From assembly GCA_037389465.1 (NCBI GenBank), contig JAZARR010000231.1:2790001-2854000 (forward strand): a stretch of DNA of 64,000 nt. Reading direction: 5' to 3'. Shown one piece after another: positions 49,101 through 60,813 of the stretch. Origin of the DNA: Baylisascaris procyonis (lineage: Eukaryota; Nematoda; Chromadorea; Rhabditida; Ascarididae). The position numbers and the translations under genes were made by a program. Under the pieces are notes generated by a model that did no database searches, was not told the origin of the DNA, and saw only the letters and a list, made by a program, of their open reading frames with translations. The stretch's first letter is position 1; every line of letters starts with the position of its first letter.

Positions 49101-50915
49101 GCTTAGGCTTAGGCCTAAACTTAGGCTTATGCTTAAACTTAGGCTTAGGCTTAGGCTTAGGGCTTAGGCTTAGGCTTAGGCTTAGGCTTAGGCTTAGGCT
49201 TAGGCTTAGGCTTAGGCTTAGGCTTATTCTTAAACTTAGGCTTAGGCTTAGGCTTAGGCTTAGGCTTAGGCTTAGGCTTATTCTTAAACTTAGGCTTAGA
49301 CTTAGGCTTAGGCTTAGGCTTAGGCTTAAACTTAGGCTTAGGCTTAGGCTTAAACCTACGCTTAAACTTATACTTAGGCTTAGGCTTAGGCTTAGGCTTG
49401 GGCTTAGGCCTAAACTTAGGCTTATGCTTAGGCTTGGGCTTAGGCTTAGGCCTGAACTTAAGCTTATGCTTAAACTTAGGCTTAGGCTTAGGCTTAGGCT
49501 TAGGCTTGGGCTTAGGCTTAGGCTTAGGCTTAGGCTTAGGCTTAGGCTTAGGCTTAGGCTTAGGCTTAGGCTTATTCTTAAACCTACGCTTAGGCTTAGG
49601 CTTAGGCTTAGGCTTAGGCTTAGGCTTGGGCTTAAGCTTAGGCTTAGGCTTAGGCTTAGGCTTAGGCTTAGGCTTAGGCTTAGGCTTAGGCTTAGGCTTA
49701 GGCTTAGGCTTAGGCTTAGGCTTAGGCTTAAGCTTAGGCTTAGGCTTAGGCTTAGGCTTAGGCTTAGGCTTATTCTTAAACTTAGGCTTAGGTTTAGGCT
49801 TAGGCTTAGGCTTAGGCTTAGGCTTAGGCTTAGGCTTAGGCTTAGGCTTATTCTTAAACTTAGGCTTAGGCTTAGGCCTAGGCCTAGGCTTAGGCTTAGG
49901 CTTAGGCTTAGGCTTAGGCTTAGGGTTAGGCTTATGCTTAGGCTTAGGCTTAGGCTTAGGCTTAGGCTTAGGCTTAGGCTTAGGCTTAGGCTTAGGCTTA
50001 GGCTTAGGCTTAAACTTATTCTTAAACTTATTCTTAAACTTAGGCTTGGGCTTAGGCTTGGGCTTAGGCTTAGGCTTGGGCTTAGGCTTAGGCTTAGGCT
50101 TAGGCTTAGGCTTAGGCTTATTCTTAAAGTTAGGCTTAGGCTTAGGCTTAGGCTTAGGCTTGGGCTTAGGCTTAGGCTTAGGCTTAGGCTTAGGCTTAGG
50201 CTTAGGCTTAAACTTAGGCTTAGGCTTAGGCTTAGGCTTAGGCTTATTCTTAAACTTAGGCTTACGCTTAAACTTATTCTTAAACTTATGCTTGGGCTTA
50301 GGCTTGGGCTTAGGCTTAGGCTTATGCTTATGCTAAGGCTTAGGCTTAGGCTTAGGCTTAGGCTTAGGCTTAGGCTTAGGCTTAGGCTTATTCTTAAACT
50401 TAGGCTTAGGCTTAGGCTTAGGCTTAGGCTTAGGCTTAGGCTTATCCTTAAACTTAGGCTTAGGCTTAGGCCTAGGCTTAGGCTTAGGTTTAGGCTTAGG
50501 CTTAGGCTTAGGCTTAGGCTTAGGCTTAGGCTTAGGCTTAGGCTTAGGCTTAGGCTTAGGCTTAGGCTTATTCTTAAACTTAGGCTTAGGCTTAGGCTTA
50601 GGCTTAGGCTTAGGCTTAGGCTTAGGCTTATTCTTAAACTTAGGCTTAGGCTTAGGCTTAGGCTTAGGCTTAGGGTTATTGTTAAACTTAGGCTTAGGCT
50701 TAGGCTTAGGCTTAGGCTTAGGCTTAGGCTAAGGCTTAGGCTTAGGCTTAGGCTTAGGCTTAGGCTTAGGCTTAGGCTTAGGCTTAGGCTAAGGCTTAGG
50801 CTTAGGCTTAGGCTTAGGCTTAGGCTTAGGCTTAGGCTTAGGCTTAGGCTTAGGCTTAGGGTTAGGCTTAGGCTTAAACTTATTCTTAAACTTAGGCTTG
50901 CGCTTAGGCTTGGGC

Positions 50916-51311
50916 TTAGGCTTAGGCTTAGGCTTAGGCTTAGGCTTAGGCTTAGGCTTAGGCTTAGGCTTAGGCTTAGGCTTAGGCTTAGGCTTAGGCT
51001 TAGGCTTAGGCTTAGGCTTAGGCTTAGGCTTAGGCTTAGGCTTAGGCTTAGGCTTAGGCTTAGGCTTAGGCTTAGGCTTAGGCTTAGGCTTAGGCTTAGG
51101 CTTAGGCTTAGGCTTAGGCTTAGGCTTAGGCTTAGGCTTAGGCTTAGGCTTAGGCTTAGGCTTAGGCTTAGGCTTAGGCTTAGGCTTAGGCTTAGGCTTA
51201 GGCTTAGGCTTAGGCTTAGGCTTAGGCTTAGGCTTAGGCTTAGGCTTAGGCTTAGGCTTAGGCTTAGGCTTAGGCTTAGGCTTAGGCTTAGGCTTAGGCT
51301 TAGGCTTAGGC
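50916..51311 (+). repeat. Pure (TTAGGC)66 run
   Basis: 396 bp of unbroken TTAGGC, the counterpart of the 63-copy run in the 5.2 kb duplication. It is three hexamers longer, showing whole-repeat change after duplication. Confidence 0.88.
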
Positions 51312-53859
51312 TTATTCTTAAACTTAGGCTTAGGCTTAGGCTTAGGCTTAGGCTTAGGCTTAGGCTTAGGCTTAGGCTTAGGCTTAGGCTTATTCTTAAA
51401 CTTAGGCTTAGGCTTAGGCTTAGGCTTAGGCTTAGGCTTAGGCTTAGGCTTAGGCTTGGGCTTAGGCTTAGGCTTAGGCTTAGGCTTAGGCTTAGGCTTA
51501 GGCTTAGGCTTAGGCTTATTCTTAAACCTACGCTTAGGCTTAGGCTTAGGCTTAGGCTTAGGCTTAGGCTTAGGCTTAGGCTTAGGCTTAGGCTTAGGCT
51601 TAGGCTTATTCTTAGGCTTAGGCTTATTCTTAAACTTAGGCTTAGGCTTAGGCTTAGGCTTAGGCTTAGGCTTAGGCTTAGGCTTAGGCTTAGGCTTAGG
51701 CTTAGGCTTAGGCTTAGGCTTAGGCTTAGGCTTAGGCTTAGGCTTAGGCTTAGGCTTAGGCTTAGGCTTAGGCTTAGGCTTAGGCTTAGGCTTAGGCTTA
51801 GGCTTAGGCTTAGGCTTAGGCTTAGGCTTAGGCTTATTCTTAAACTTAGGCTTAGGCTTGGGCTTAGGCTTATTCTTAAACTTAGGCTTAGGCTTAGGCT
51901 TATTCTTAAACTTAGGCTTAGGCTTAGGCTTAGGCTTAGGCTTAGGCTTAGGCTTGGGCTTAGGCTTAGGCTTAGGCTTAGGCTTAGGCTTATTCTTAAA
52001 CTTAGGCTTAGGCTTGGGCTTAGGCTTAGGCTTAGGCTTAGGCTTAGGCTTAGGCTTAGGCTTAGGCTTAGGCTTAGGCTTAGCGCTTAGGCTTAGGCTT
52101 AGGCTTAGGCTTAGGCTTAGGCTTAGGCTTAGGCTTAGGCTTAGGCTTAGGCTTAGGCTTATTCTTAAACTTTGGCTTAGGCTTAGGCTTAGGCTTAGGC
52201 TTAGGCTTAGGCTTATTCTTAAACTTAGGCTTAGGCTTAGGCTTAGGCTTAGGCTTAGGCTTAGGCTTAGGCTTAGGCTTAGGCTTAGGGCTTAGGCTTA
52301 GGCTTAGGCTTAGGCTTAGGCTTAAACTTAGGCTTAGGCTTAGGCTTAAACCTACGCTTAAACTTATACTTAGGCTTAGGCTTAGGCTTAGGCTTGGGCT
52401 TAGGCCTAAACTTAGGCTTATGCTTAGGCTTGGGCTTAGGCTTAGGCATAAACTTAGGCTTATGCTTAAACTTAGCTTAGGCTTAGGCTTAAACTTACGC
52501 TTAAACTTAGGCTTAGGCTTAGGCTTAGGCTTATTCTTAAACTTAGGCTTAGGCTTAGGCTTATTCTTAAACTTAGGCTTAGGCTTAGGCTTAGGCTTAG
52601 GCTTAGGCTTAGGCTTGGGCTTAGGCTTAGGCTTAGGCTTAGGCTAAGGCTTAGGCTTAGGCTTAGGCTTAGGCTTAGGCTTAGGCTTAGGCTTAGGCTT
52701 AGGCTTAGGCTTAGGCTTAGGCTTAGGCTTAGGCTTAGGCTTAGGCTTAGGCTTAGGCTTAGGCTTAGCGCTTAGGCTTAGGCTTAGGCTTAGGCTTAGG
52801 CTTAGGCTTAGCGCTTAGGCTTAGGCTTAGGCTTAGGCTTAGGCTTAGGCTTAGGCTTAGGCTTAGGCTTAGGCTTAAGCTTAGGCTTAGGCTTAGGCTT
52901 AGGCTCATTCTTAAACTTAGGCTTAGGCTTAGGCTTAGGCTTAGGCTTATTCTTAAGCTTAGGCTTAGGCTTAGGCTTAGGCTTAGGCTTAGGCTTAGGC
53001 TTAGGCTTGGGCTTAGGCTTAGGGCTTAGGCTTAGGCTTAGCCTTAGGCTTAGGCTTAAACTTAGGCTTAGGCTTAGGCTTAGGCTTCAACTTAGGCTTA
53101 GGCTTAGGCTTAAACCTACGCTTAAACTTATACTTAGGCTTAGGCTTAGGCTTAGGCTTGGGCTTAGGCCTAAACTTAGGCTTATGCTTAGGCTTGGGCT
53201 TAGGCTTAGGCCTAAACTTAGGCTTATGCTTAAACTTAGGCTTAGGCTTAGGCTTAGGCTTAGGCTTAGGCTTAGGCTTAGGCTTAGGCTTAGGCTTAGG
53301 CTTAGGCTTAGGCTTAGGCTTAGGCTTATTCTTAAACTTAGGCTTAGGCTTAGGCTTAGGCTTAGGCTGAGGCTTAGGCTTATTCTTAAACTTAGGCTTA
53401 GGCTTAGGCTTAGGCTTAGGCTTAGGCTTAGGCTTAGGCTTAGGCTTATTCTTAAACTTAGGCTTAGGTTTGGGCTTAGGCTTAGGCTTAGGCTTAGGCT
53501 TAGGCTTAGGCTAAGGCTTAGGCTTAGGCTTAGGCTTAGGCTTAGGCTTAGGCTTAGGCTTAGGCTTAAACTTAGGCTTAGGCTTAGGCTTAGGCTTAAA
53601 CTTAGGCTTAGGCTTAGGCTTAAACCTACGCTTAAACTTATACTTAGGCTTAGGCTTAGGCTTAGGCTTGGGCTTAGGCCTAAACTTAGGCTTATGCTTA
53701 GGCTTGGGCTTAGGCTTAGGCCTAAACTTAGGCTTATGCTTAAACTTAGCTTAGGCTTAGGCTTAAACTTACGCTTAAACTTAGGCTTAGGCTTAGGCTT
53801 AAACTTAGGCTTAGGTCCAAACTTAGGCTCATTCTTGGGCTTAGGCTTAGTCTAAGCTT

Positions 53860-56800
53860 ATGGATAGGCCTAGGCTTAGGCTTAAACTTAGAATTAAACA
53901 TAGGCTTAGGCTTAAACTTAGGCTTAGGCTTAGGCTTAAACTTAGGCTTAGCCTTAAGCTTAGGCTTAGGCTTAGGCTTAGGCTTGGGCTTAGGCTTAGG
54001 CTTAGGCTTATTCTTAAACTTAGGCTTAGGCTTAGGCTTAGGCTTAGGCTTAGGCTTAGGCTTATTCTTAAACTTAGGCTTAGGCTTAGGCTTAGGCTTA
54101 GGCTTATGCTTAGGCTTAGGCTTAGGCTTAGGCTTAGCCTTAGGCTTAGGCTTAAACTTAGGCTTAGGCTTAGGCTTAGGCTTAAACTTAGGCGTAGGCT
54201 TAGGCTTAAACCTACGCTTAAACTTATACTTAGGCTTAGGCTTAGACTTAGGCTTGGGCTTAGGCCTAAACTTAGGCTTATGCTTAGGCTTGGGCTTAGG
54301 CTTAGGCCTAAACTTAGGCTTATGCTTAAACTTAGGCTTAGGCTTAGGCTTAGGCTTAGGCTTAGGCTTAGGCTTAGGCTTAGGCTTAGGCTTAGGCTTA
54401 GGCTTAGGCTTAGGCTTATTCTTAAACTTAGGCTTAGGCTTAGGCTTAGGCTTAGGCTTAGGCTTAGGCTTAGGCTTAGGCTTATTCTTAAACTTAGGCT
54501 TAGACTTAGGCTTAGGCTTAGGCTTAGGCTTAGGCTTAGGCTTAGGCTTAGGCTCAGGCTTAGGCTTAGGCTTAGGCTTAGGCTTATTCTTAAACTTAGG
54601 CTTAGGCTTGGGCTTAGGCTTATTCTTAAACTTAGGCTTAGGCTTAGGCTTATTCTTAAACTTAGGCTTAGGCTTAGGCTTAGGCTTAGGCTTGGGCTTA
54701 GGCTTAGGCTTAGGCTTAGGCTAAGGCTTAGGCTTAGGCTTAGGCTTAGGCTTAGGCTTAGGCTCAGGCTTAGGCTTAAACTTAGGCTCAGGCTTAGGCT
54801 TAGGCTTAAACTTAGGCTTAGGCTTAGGCTTAAACCTACGCTTAAACTTATACTTAGGCTTAGGCTTAGGCTTAGGCTTGGGCTTAGGCCTAAACTTAGG
54901 CTTATGCTTAGGCTTGGGCTTAGGCTTAGGCCTAAACTTAGGCTTATGCTTAAACTTAGGCTTAGGCTTAGGCTTAGGGCTTAGGCTTAGGCTTAGGCTT
55001 AGGCTTAGGCTTAGGCTTAGGCTTAGGCTTAGGCTTAGGCTTAGGCTTATTCTTAAACTTAGGCTTAGGCTTAGGCTTAGGCTTAGGCTGAGGCTTAGGC
55101 TTATTCTTAAACTTAGGCTTAGGCTTAGGCTTAGGCTTAGGCTTAGGCTTAGGCTTAGGCTTAGGCTTATTCTTAAACTTAGGCTTAGGTTTGGGCTTAG
55201 GCTTAGGCTTAGGCTTAGGCTTAGGCTTAGGCTAAGGCTTAGGCTTAGGCTTAGGCTTAGGCTTAGGCTTAGGCTTAGGCTTAGGCTTAAACTTAGGCTT
55301 AGGCTTAGGCTTAGGCTTAAACTTAGGCTTAGGCTTAGGCTTAAACCTACGCTTAAACTTATACTTAGGCTTAGGCTTAGGCTTAGGCTTGGGCTTAGGC
55401 CTAAACTTAGGCTTATGCTTAGGCTTGGGCTTAGGCTTAGGCCTAAACTTAGGCTTATGCTTAAACTTAGCTTAGGCTTAGGCTTAAACTTACGCTTAAA
55501 CTTAGGCTTAGGCTTAGGCTTAAACTTAGGCTTAGGTCCAAGCTTAGGCTCATTCTTGGGCTTAGGCTTAGTCTAAGCTTATGGATAGGCCTAGGCTTAG
55601 GCTTAAACTTAGAATTAAACATAGGCTTAGGCTTAAACTTAGGCTTAGGCTTAGGCTTAAACTTAGGCTTAGCCTTAAGCTTAGGCTTAGGCTTAGGCTT
55701 AGGCTTGGGCTTAGGCTTAGGCTTAGGCTTATTCTTAAACTTAGGCTTAGGCTTAGGCTTAGGCTTAGGCTTAGGCTTAGGCTTATTCTTAAACTTAGGC
55801 TTAGGCTTAGGCTTAGGCTTAGGCTTATGCTTAGGCTTAGGGCTTAGGCTTAGGCTTAGCCTTAGGCTTAGGCTTAAACTTAGGCTTAGGCTTAGGCTTA
55901 GGCTTAAACTTAGGCTTAGGCTTAGGCTTAAACCTACGCTTAAACTTATACTTAGGCTTAGGCTTAGACTTAGGCTTGGGCTTAGGCCTAAACTTAGGCT
56001 TATGCTTAGGCTTGGGCTTAGGCTTAGGCCTAAACTTAGGCTTATGCTTAAACTTAGGCTTAGGCTTAGGCTTAGGGCTTAGGCTTAGGCTTAGGCTTAG
56101 GCTTAGGCTTAGGCTTAGGCTTAGGCTTAGGCTTAGGCTTATTCTTAAACTTAGGCTTAGGCTTAGGCTTAGGCTTAGGCTTAGGCTTAGGCTTAGGCTT
56201 AGGCTTATTCTTAAACTTAGGCTTAGACTTAGGCTTAGGCTTAGGCTTAGGCTTAGGCTTAGGCTTAGGCTTAGGCTCAGGCTTAGGCTTAGGCTTAGGC
56301 TTAGGCTTATTCTTAAACTTAGGCTTAGGCTTGGGCTTAGGCTTATTCTTAAACTTAGGCTTAGGCTTAGGCTTATTCTTAAACTTAGGCTTAGGCTTAG
56401 GCTTAGGCTTAGGCTTGGGCTTAGGCTTAGGCTTAGGCTTAGGCTAAGGCTTAGGCTTAGGCTTAGGCTTAGGCTTAGGCTTAGGCTCAGGCTTAGGCTT
56501 AAACTTAGGCTCAGGCTTAGGCTTAGGCTTAAACTTAGGCTTAGGCTTAGGCTTAAACCTACGCTTAAACTTATACTTAGGCTTAGGCTTAGGCTTAGGC
56601 TTGGGCTTAGGCCTAAACTTAGGCTTATGCTTAGGCTTGGGCTTAGGCTTAGGCCTAAACTTAGGCTTATGCTTAAACTTAGCTTAGGCTTAGGCTTAAA
56701 CTTACGCTTAAACTTAGGCTTAGGCTTAGGCTTAGGCTTAGGCTTAGGCTTAGGCTTAGGGCTTAGGCTTAGGCTTAGCCTTAGGCTTAGGCTTAAACTT

Positions 56801-57300
56801 AGGCTTAGGCTTAGGCTTAGGCTTAAACTTAGGCTTAGGCTTAGGCTTAAACCTACGCTTAAACTTATACTTAGGCTTAGGCTTAGGCTTAGGCTTAGGC
56901 TCAGGCTTAGGCTTAAACTTAGGCTCAGGCTTAGGCTTAGGCTTAAACTTAGGCTTAGGCTTAGGCTTAAACCTACGCTTAAACTTATACTTAGGCTTAG
57001 GCTTAGGCTTAGGCTTGGGCTTAGGCCTAAACTTAGGCTTATGCTTAGGCTTGGGCTTAGGCTTAGGCCTAAACTTAGGCTTATGCTTAAACTTAGCTTA
57101 GGCTTAGGCTTAAACTTACGCTTAAACTTAGGCTTAGGCTTAGGCTTAGGCTTAGGCTTAGGCTTAGGCTTAGGGCTTAGGCTTAGGCTTAGCCTTAGGC
57201 TTAGGCTTAAACTTAGGCTTAGGCTTAGGCTTAGGCTTAAACTTAGGCTTAGGCTTAGGCTTAAACCTACGCTTAAACTTATACTTAGGCTTAGGCTTAG
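53860..57300 (+). repeat. ~1.72 kb tandem duplication
   Basis: The ATGGAT cassette at 53860 recurs at 55581, and the TTAGGCTTAGACTTAGGCTT site at about 54,240 recurs about 1,722 bp later. The second copy carries the same private cassette changes. The block then continues into units matching 26.9-31.8 kb. Confidence 0.75.
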
Positions 57301-60300
57301 GCTTAGGCTTGGGCTTAGGCCTAAACTTAGGCTTATGCTTAGGCTTGGGCTTAGGCTTAGGCCTAAACTTAGGCTTATGCTTAAACTTAGGCTTAGGCTT
57401 AGGCTTAGGGCTTAGGCTTAGGCTTAGGCTTAGGCTTAGGCTTAGGCTTAGGCTTAGGCTTAGGCTTAGGCTTAGGCTTAGGCTTATTCTTAAACTTAGG
57501 CTTAGGCTTAGGCTTAGGCTTAGGCTTAGGCTTAGGCTTAGGCTTAGGCTTATTCTTAAACTTAGGCTTAGACTTAGGCTTAGGCTTAGGCTTAGGCTTA
57601 GGCTTAGGCTTAGGCTTAGGCTTAGGCTCAGGCTTAGGCTTAGGCTTAGGCTTAGGCTTATTCTTAAACTTAGGCTTAGGCTTGGGCTTAGGCTTATTCT
57701 TAAACTTAGGCTTAGGCTTAGGCTTATTCTTAAACTTAGGCTTAGGCTTAGGCTTAGGCTTAGGCTTGGGCTTAGGCTTAGGCTTAGGCTTAGGCTAAGG
57801 CTTAGGCTTAGGCTTAGGCTTAGGCTTAGGCTTAAACTTAGGCTTAGGCTTAGGCTTAAACCTACGCTTAAACTTATACTTAGGCTTAGGCTTAGGCTTA
57901 GGCTTAGGCTCAGGCTTAGGCTTAAACTTAGGCTCAGGCTTAGGCTTAGGCTTAAACTTAGGCTTAGGCTTAGGCTTAAACCTACGCTTAAACTTATACT
58001 TAGGCTTAGGCTTAGGCTTAGGCTTGGGCTTAGGCCTAAACTTAGGCTTATGCTTAGGCTTGGGCTTAGGCTTAGGCCTAAACTTAGGCTTATGCTTAAA
58101 CTTAGCTTAGGCTTAGGCTTAAACTTACGCTTAAACTTAGGCTTAGGCTTAGGCTTAGGCTTAGGCTTAGGCTTAGGCTTAGGGCTTAGGCTTAGGCTTA
58201 GCCTTAGGCTTAGGCTTAAACTTAGGCTTAGGCTTAGGCTTAGGCTTAAACTTAGGCTTAGGCTTAGGCTTAAACCTACGCTTAAACTTATACTTAGGCT
58301 TAGGCTTAGGCTTAGGCTTGGGCTTAGGCCTAAACTTAGGCTTATGCTTAGGCTTGGGCTTAGGCTTAGGCCTAAACTTAGGCTTATGCTTAAACTTAGG
58401 CTTAGGCTTAGGCTTAGGCTTAGGCTTAGGCTTAGGCTTAGGCTTAGGCTTAGGCTTAGGCTTAGGCTTAGGCTTAGGCTTAGGCTTAGGCTTATTCTTA
58501 AACTTAGGCTTAGGCTTAGGCTTAGGCTTAGGCTTAGGCTTAGGCTTAGGCTTAGGCTTATTCTTAAACTTAGGCTTAGACTTAGGCTTAGGCTTAGGCT
58601 TAGGCTTAGGCTTAGGCTTAGGCTTAGGCTCAGGCTTAGGCTTAGGCTTAGGCTTAGGCTTATTCTTAAACTTAGGCTTAGGCTTGGGCTTAGGCTTATT
58701 CTTAAACTTAGGCTTAGGCTTAGGCTTATTCTTAAACTTAGGCTTAGGCTTAGGCTTAGGCTTAGGCTTGGGCTTAGGCTTAGGCTTAGGCTTAGGCTAA
58801 GGCTTAGGCTTAGGCTTAGGCTTAGGCTTAGGCTTAGGCTCAGGCTTAGGCTTAAACTTAGGCTTAGGCTTAGGCTTAGGCTTAAACTTAGGCTTAGGCT
58901 TAGGCTTAAACCTACGCTTAAACTTATACTTAGGCTTAGGCTTAGGCTTAGGCTTGGGCTTAGGCCTAAACTTAGGCTTATGCTTAGGCTTGGGCTTAGG
59001 CTTAGGCCTAAACTTAGGCTTATGCTTAAACTTAGCTTAGGCTTAGGCTTAAACTTACGCTTAAACTTAGGCTTAGGCTTAGGCTTAAACTTAGGGTTAG
59101 GTCCAAACTTAGGCTCATTCTTGGCCTTAGGCTTAGTCTAAGCTTATGCATAGGCCTAGGCTTAGGCTTAAACTTAGACTTAAACATAGCTTAGGCTTAA
59201 ACTTAGGCTTAGGCTTAGGCTTAAACTTAGGCTTAGCCTTAAGCTTAGGCTTAGGCTTAGGCTTAGGCTTGGGCTTAGGCCTAAACTTAGGCTTATGCTT
59301 AGGCTTGGGCTTAGGCTTAGGCCTAAACTTAGGCTTATGCTTAAACTTAGCTTAGGCTTAGGCTTAAACTTACGCTTAAACTTAGGCTTAGGCTTAGGCT
59401 TCAACTTAGGCTTAGGTCCAAACTTAGGCTCATTCTTGGGCTTAGGCTTAGTCTAAGCTTATGCATAGGCCTAGGCTTAGGCTTAAACTTAGACTTAAAC
59501 ATAGCTTAGGCTTAAACTTAGGCTTAGGCTTAGGCTTAAACCTACGCTTAAACTTATACTTAGGCTTAGGCTTAGGCTTAGGCTTGGGCTTAGGCCTAAA
59601 CTTAGGCTTATGCTTAGGCTTGGGCTTAGGCTTAGGCCTAAACTTAGGCTTATGCTTAAACTTAGCTTAGGCTTAGGCTTAAACTTACGCTTAAACTTAG
59701 GCTTAGGCTTAGGCTTAAACTTAGGCTTAGGTCCAAACTTAGGCTCATTCTTGGGCTTAGGCTTAGTCTAAGCTTATGCATAGGCCTAGGCTTAGGCTTA
59801 AACTTAGACTTAAACATAGGCTTAGGCTTAAACTTAGGCTTAGGCTTAGGCTTAAACTTAGGCTTAGCCTTAAGCTTAGGCTTAGGCTTAGGCTTAGGCT
59901 TGGGCTTAGGCCTAAACTTAGGCTTATGCTTAGGCTTGGGCTTAGGCTTAGGCCTAAACTTAGGCTTATGCTTAAACTTAGCTTAGGCTTAGGCTTAAAC
60001 TTACGCTTAAACTTAGGCTTAGGCTTAGGCTTCAACTTAGGCTTAGGTCCAAACTTAGGCTCATTCTTGGGCTTAGGCTTAGTCTAAGCTTATGCATAGG
60101 CCTAGGCTTAGGCTTAAACTTAGACTTAAACATAGCTTAGGCTTAAACTTAGGCTTAGGCTTAGGCTTAAACCTACGCTTATACTTATACTTAGGCTTAG
60201 GCTTAGGCTTAGGCTTGGGCTTAGGCCTAAACTTAGGCTTATGCTTAGGCTTGGGCTTAGGCTTAGGCCTAAACTTAGGCTTATGCTTAAACTTAGCTTA

Positions 60301-60813
60301 GGCTTAGGCTTAAACTTACGCTTAAACTTAGGCTTAGGCTTAGGCTTAAACTTAGGCTTAGGTCCAAACTTAGGCTCATTCTTGGGCTTAGGCTTAGTCT
60401 AAGCTTATGCATAGGCCTAGGCTTAGGCTTAAACTTAGACTTAAACATAGGCTTAGGCTTAAACTTAGGCTTAGGCTTAGGCTTAAACTTAGGCTTAGCC
60501 TTAAGCTTAGGCTTAGGCTTAGGCTTAGGCTTAGGCTTAGGCTTAGGCTTAGGCTTATTCTTAAACTTAGGCTTAGGCTTAGGCTTAGGCTTAGGCTTAG
60601 GCTTAGGCTTATTCTTAAACTTAGGCTTAGGCTTAGGCTTAGGCTTAGGCTTAGGCTTAGGCTTAGGCTTAGGCTTAGGCTTAGGCTTAGGCTTAGCCTT
60701 AGGCTTAGGCTTAAACTTAGGCTTAGGCTTAGGCTTAGGCTTAAACTTAGGCTTAGGCTTAGGCTTAAACCTACGCTTAAACTTATACTTAGGCTTAGGC
60801 TTAGGCTTAGGCT
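56000..60813 (+). repeat. Copy of the ~27-31.8 kb segment
   Basis: Anchors 30129, 30444, 30759, 31075, 31390 and 31796 recur exactly 29,017 bp later at 59146, 59461, 59776, 60092, 60407 and 60813. Anchors 29300 and 26949 recur at offsets 29,018 and 29,027. The near-constant offset implies a recent event. The patterns part after 60,813. Confidence 0.87.
59146..60721 (+). repeat. 315 bp unit array 6 (five starts)
   Basis: Cassette starts at 59146, 59461, 59776, 60092 and 60407, spacings 315, 315, 316 and 315 bp. The fourth unit reads TTATAC where array 2 has TTACAC. Confidence 0.92.

Larger units (their letters stand above)
44140..54500 (+). repeat. ~5.2 kb tandem duplication (two copies)
   Basis: Copy one is about 44,140-49,315 and copy two about 49,316-54,500. 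Anchors 44225, 45731, 47813 and 48666 recur at 49398, 50898, 53007 and 53860, offsets 5173, 5167, 5194 and 5194 bp. Both copies share the private changes ATGGAT for ATGCAT and GAATTAAAC for GACTTAAAC in the cassette, so they derive from one changed parent. Confidence 0.88.

Noticed and set aside
29500..57300. All block duplications dismissed as assembly error
   Set aside because: Not adopted, since copies differ by private substitutions and whole-hexamer indels. The 7,562 bp copy is so similar that artefact still needs excluding by spanning reads.
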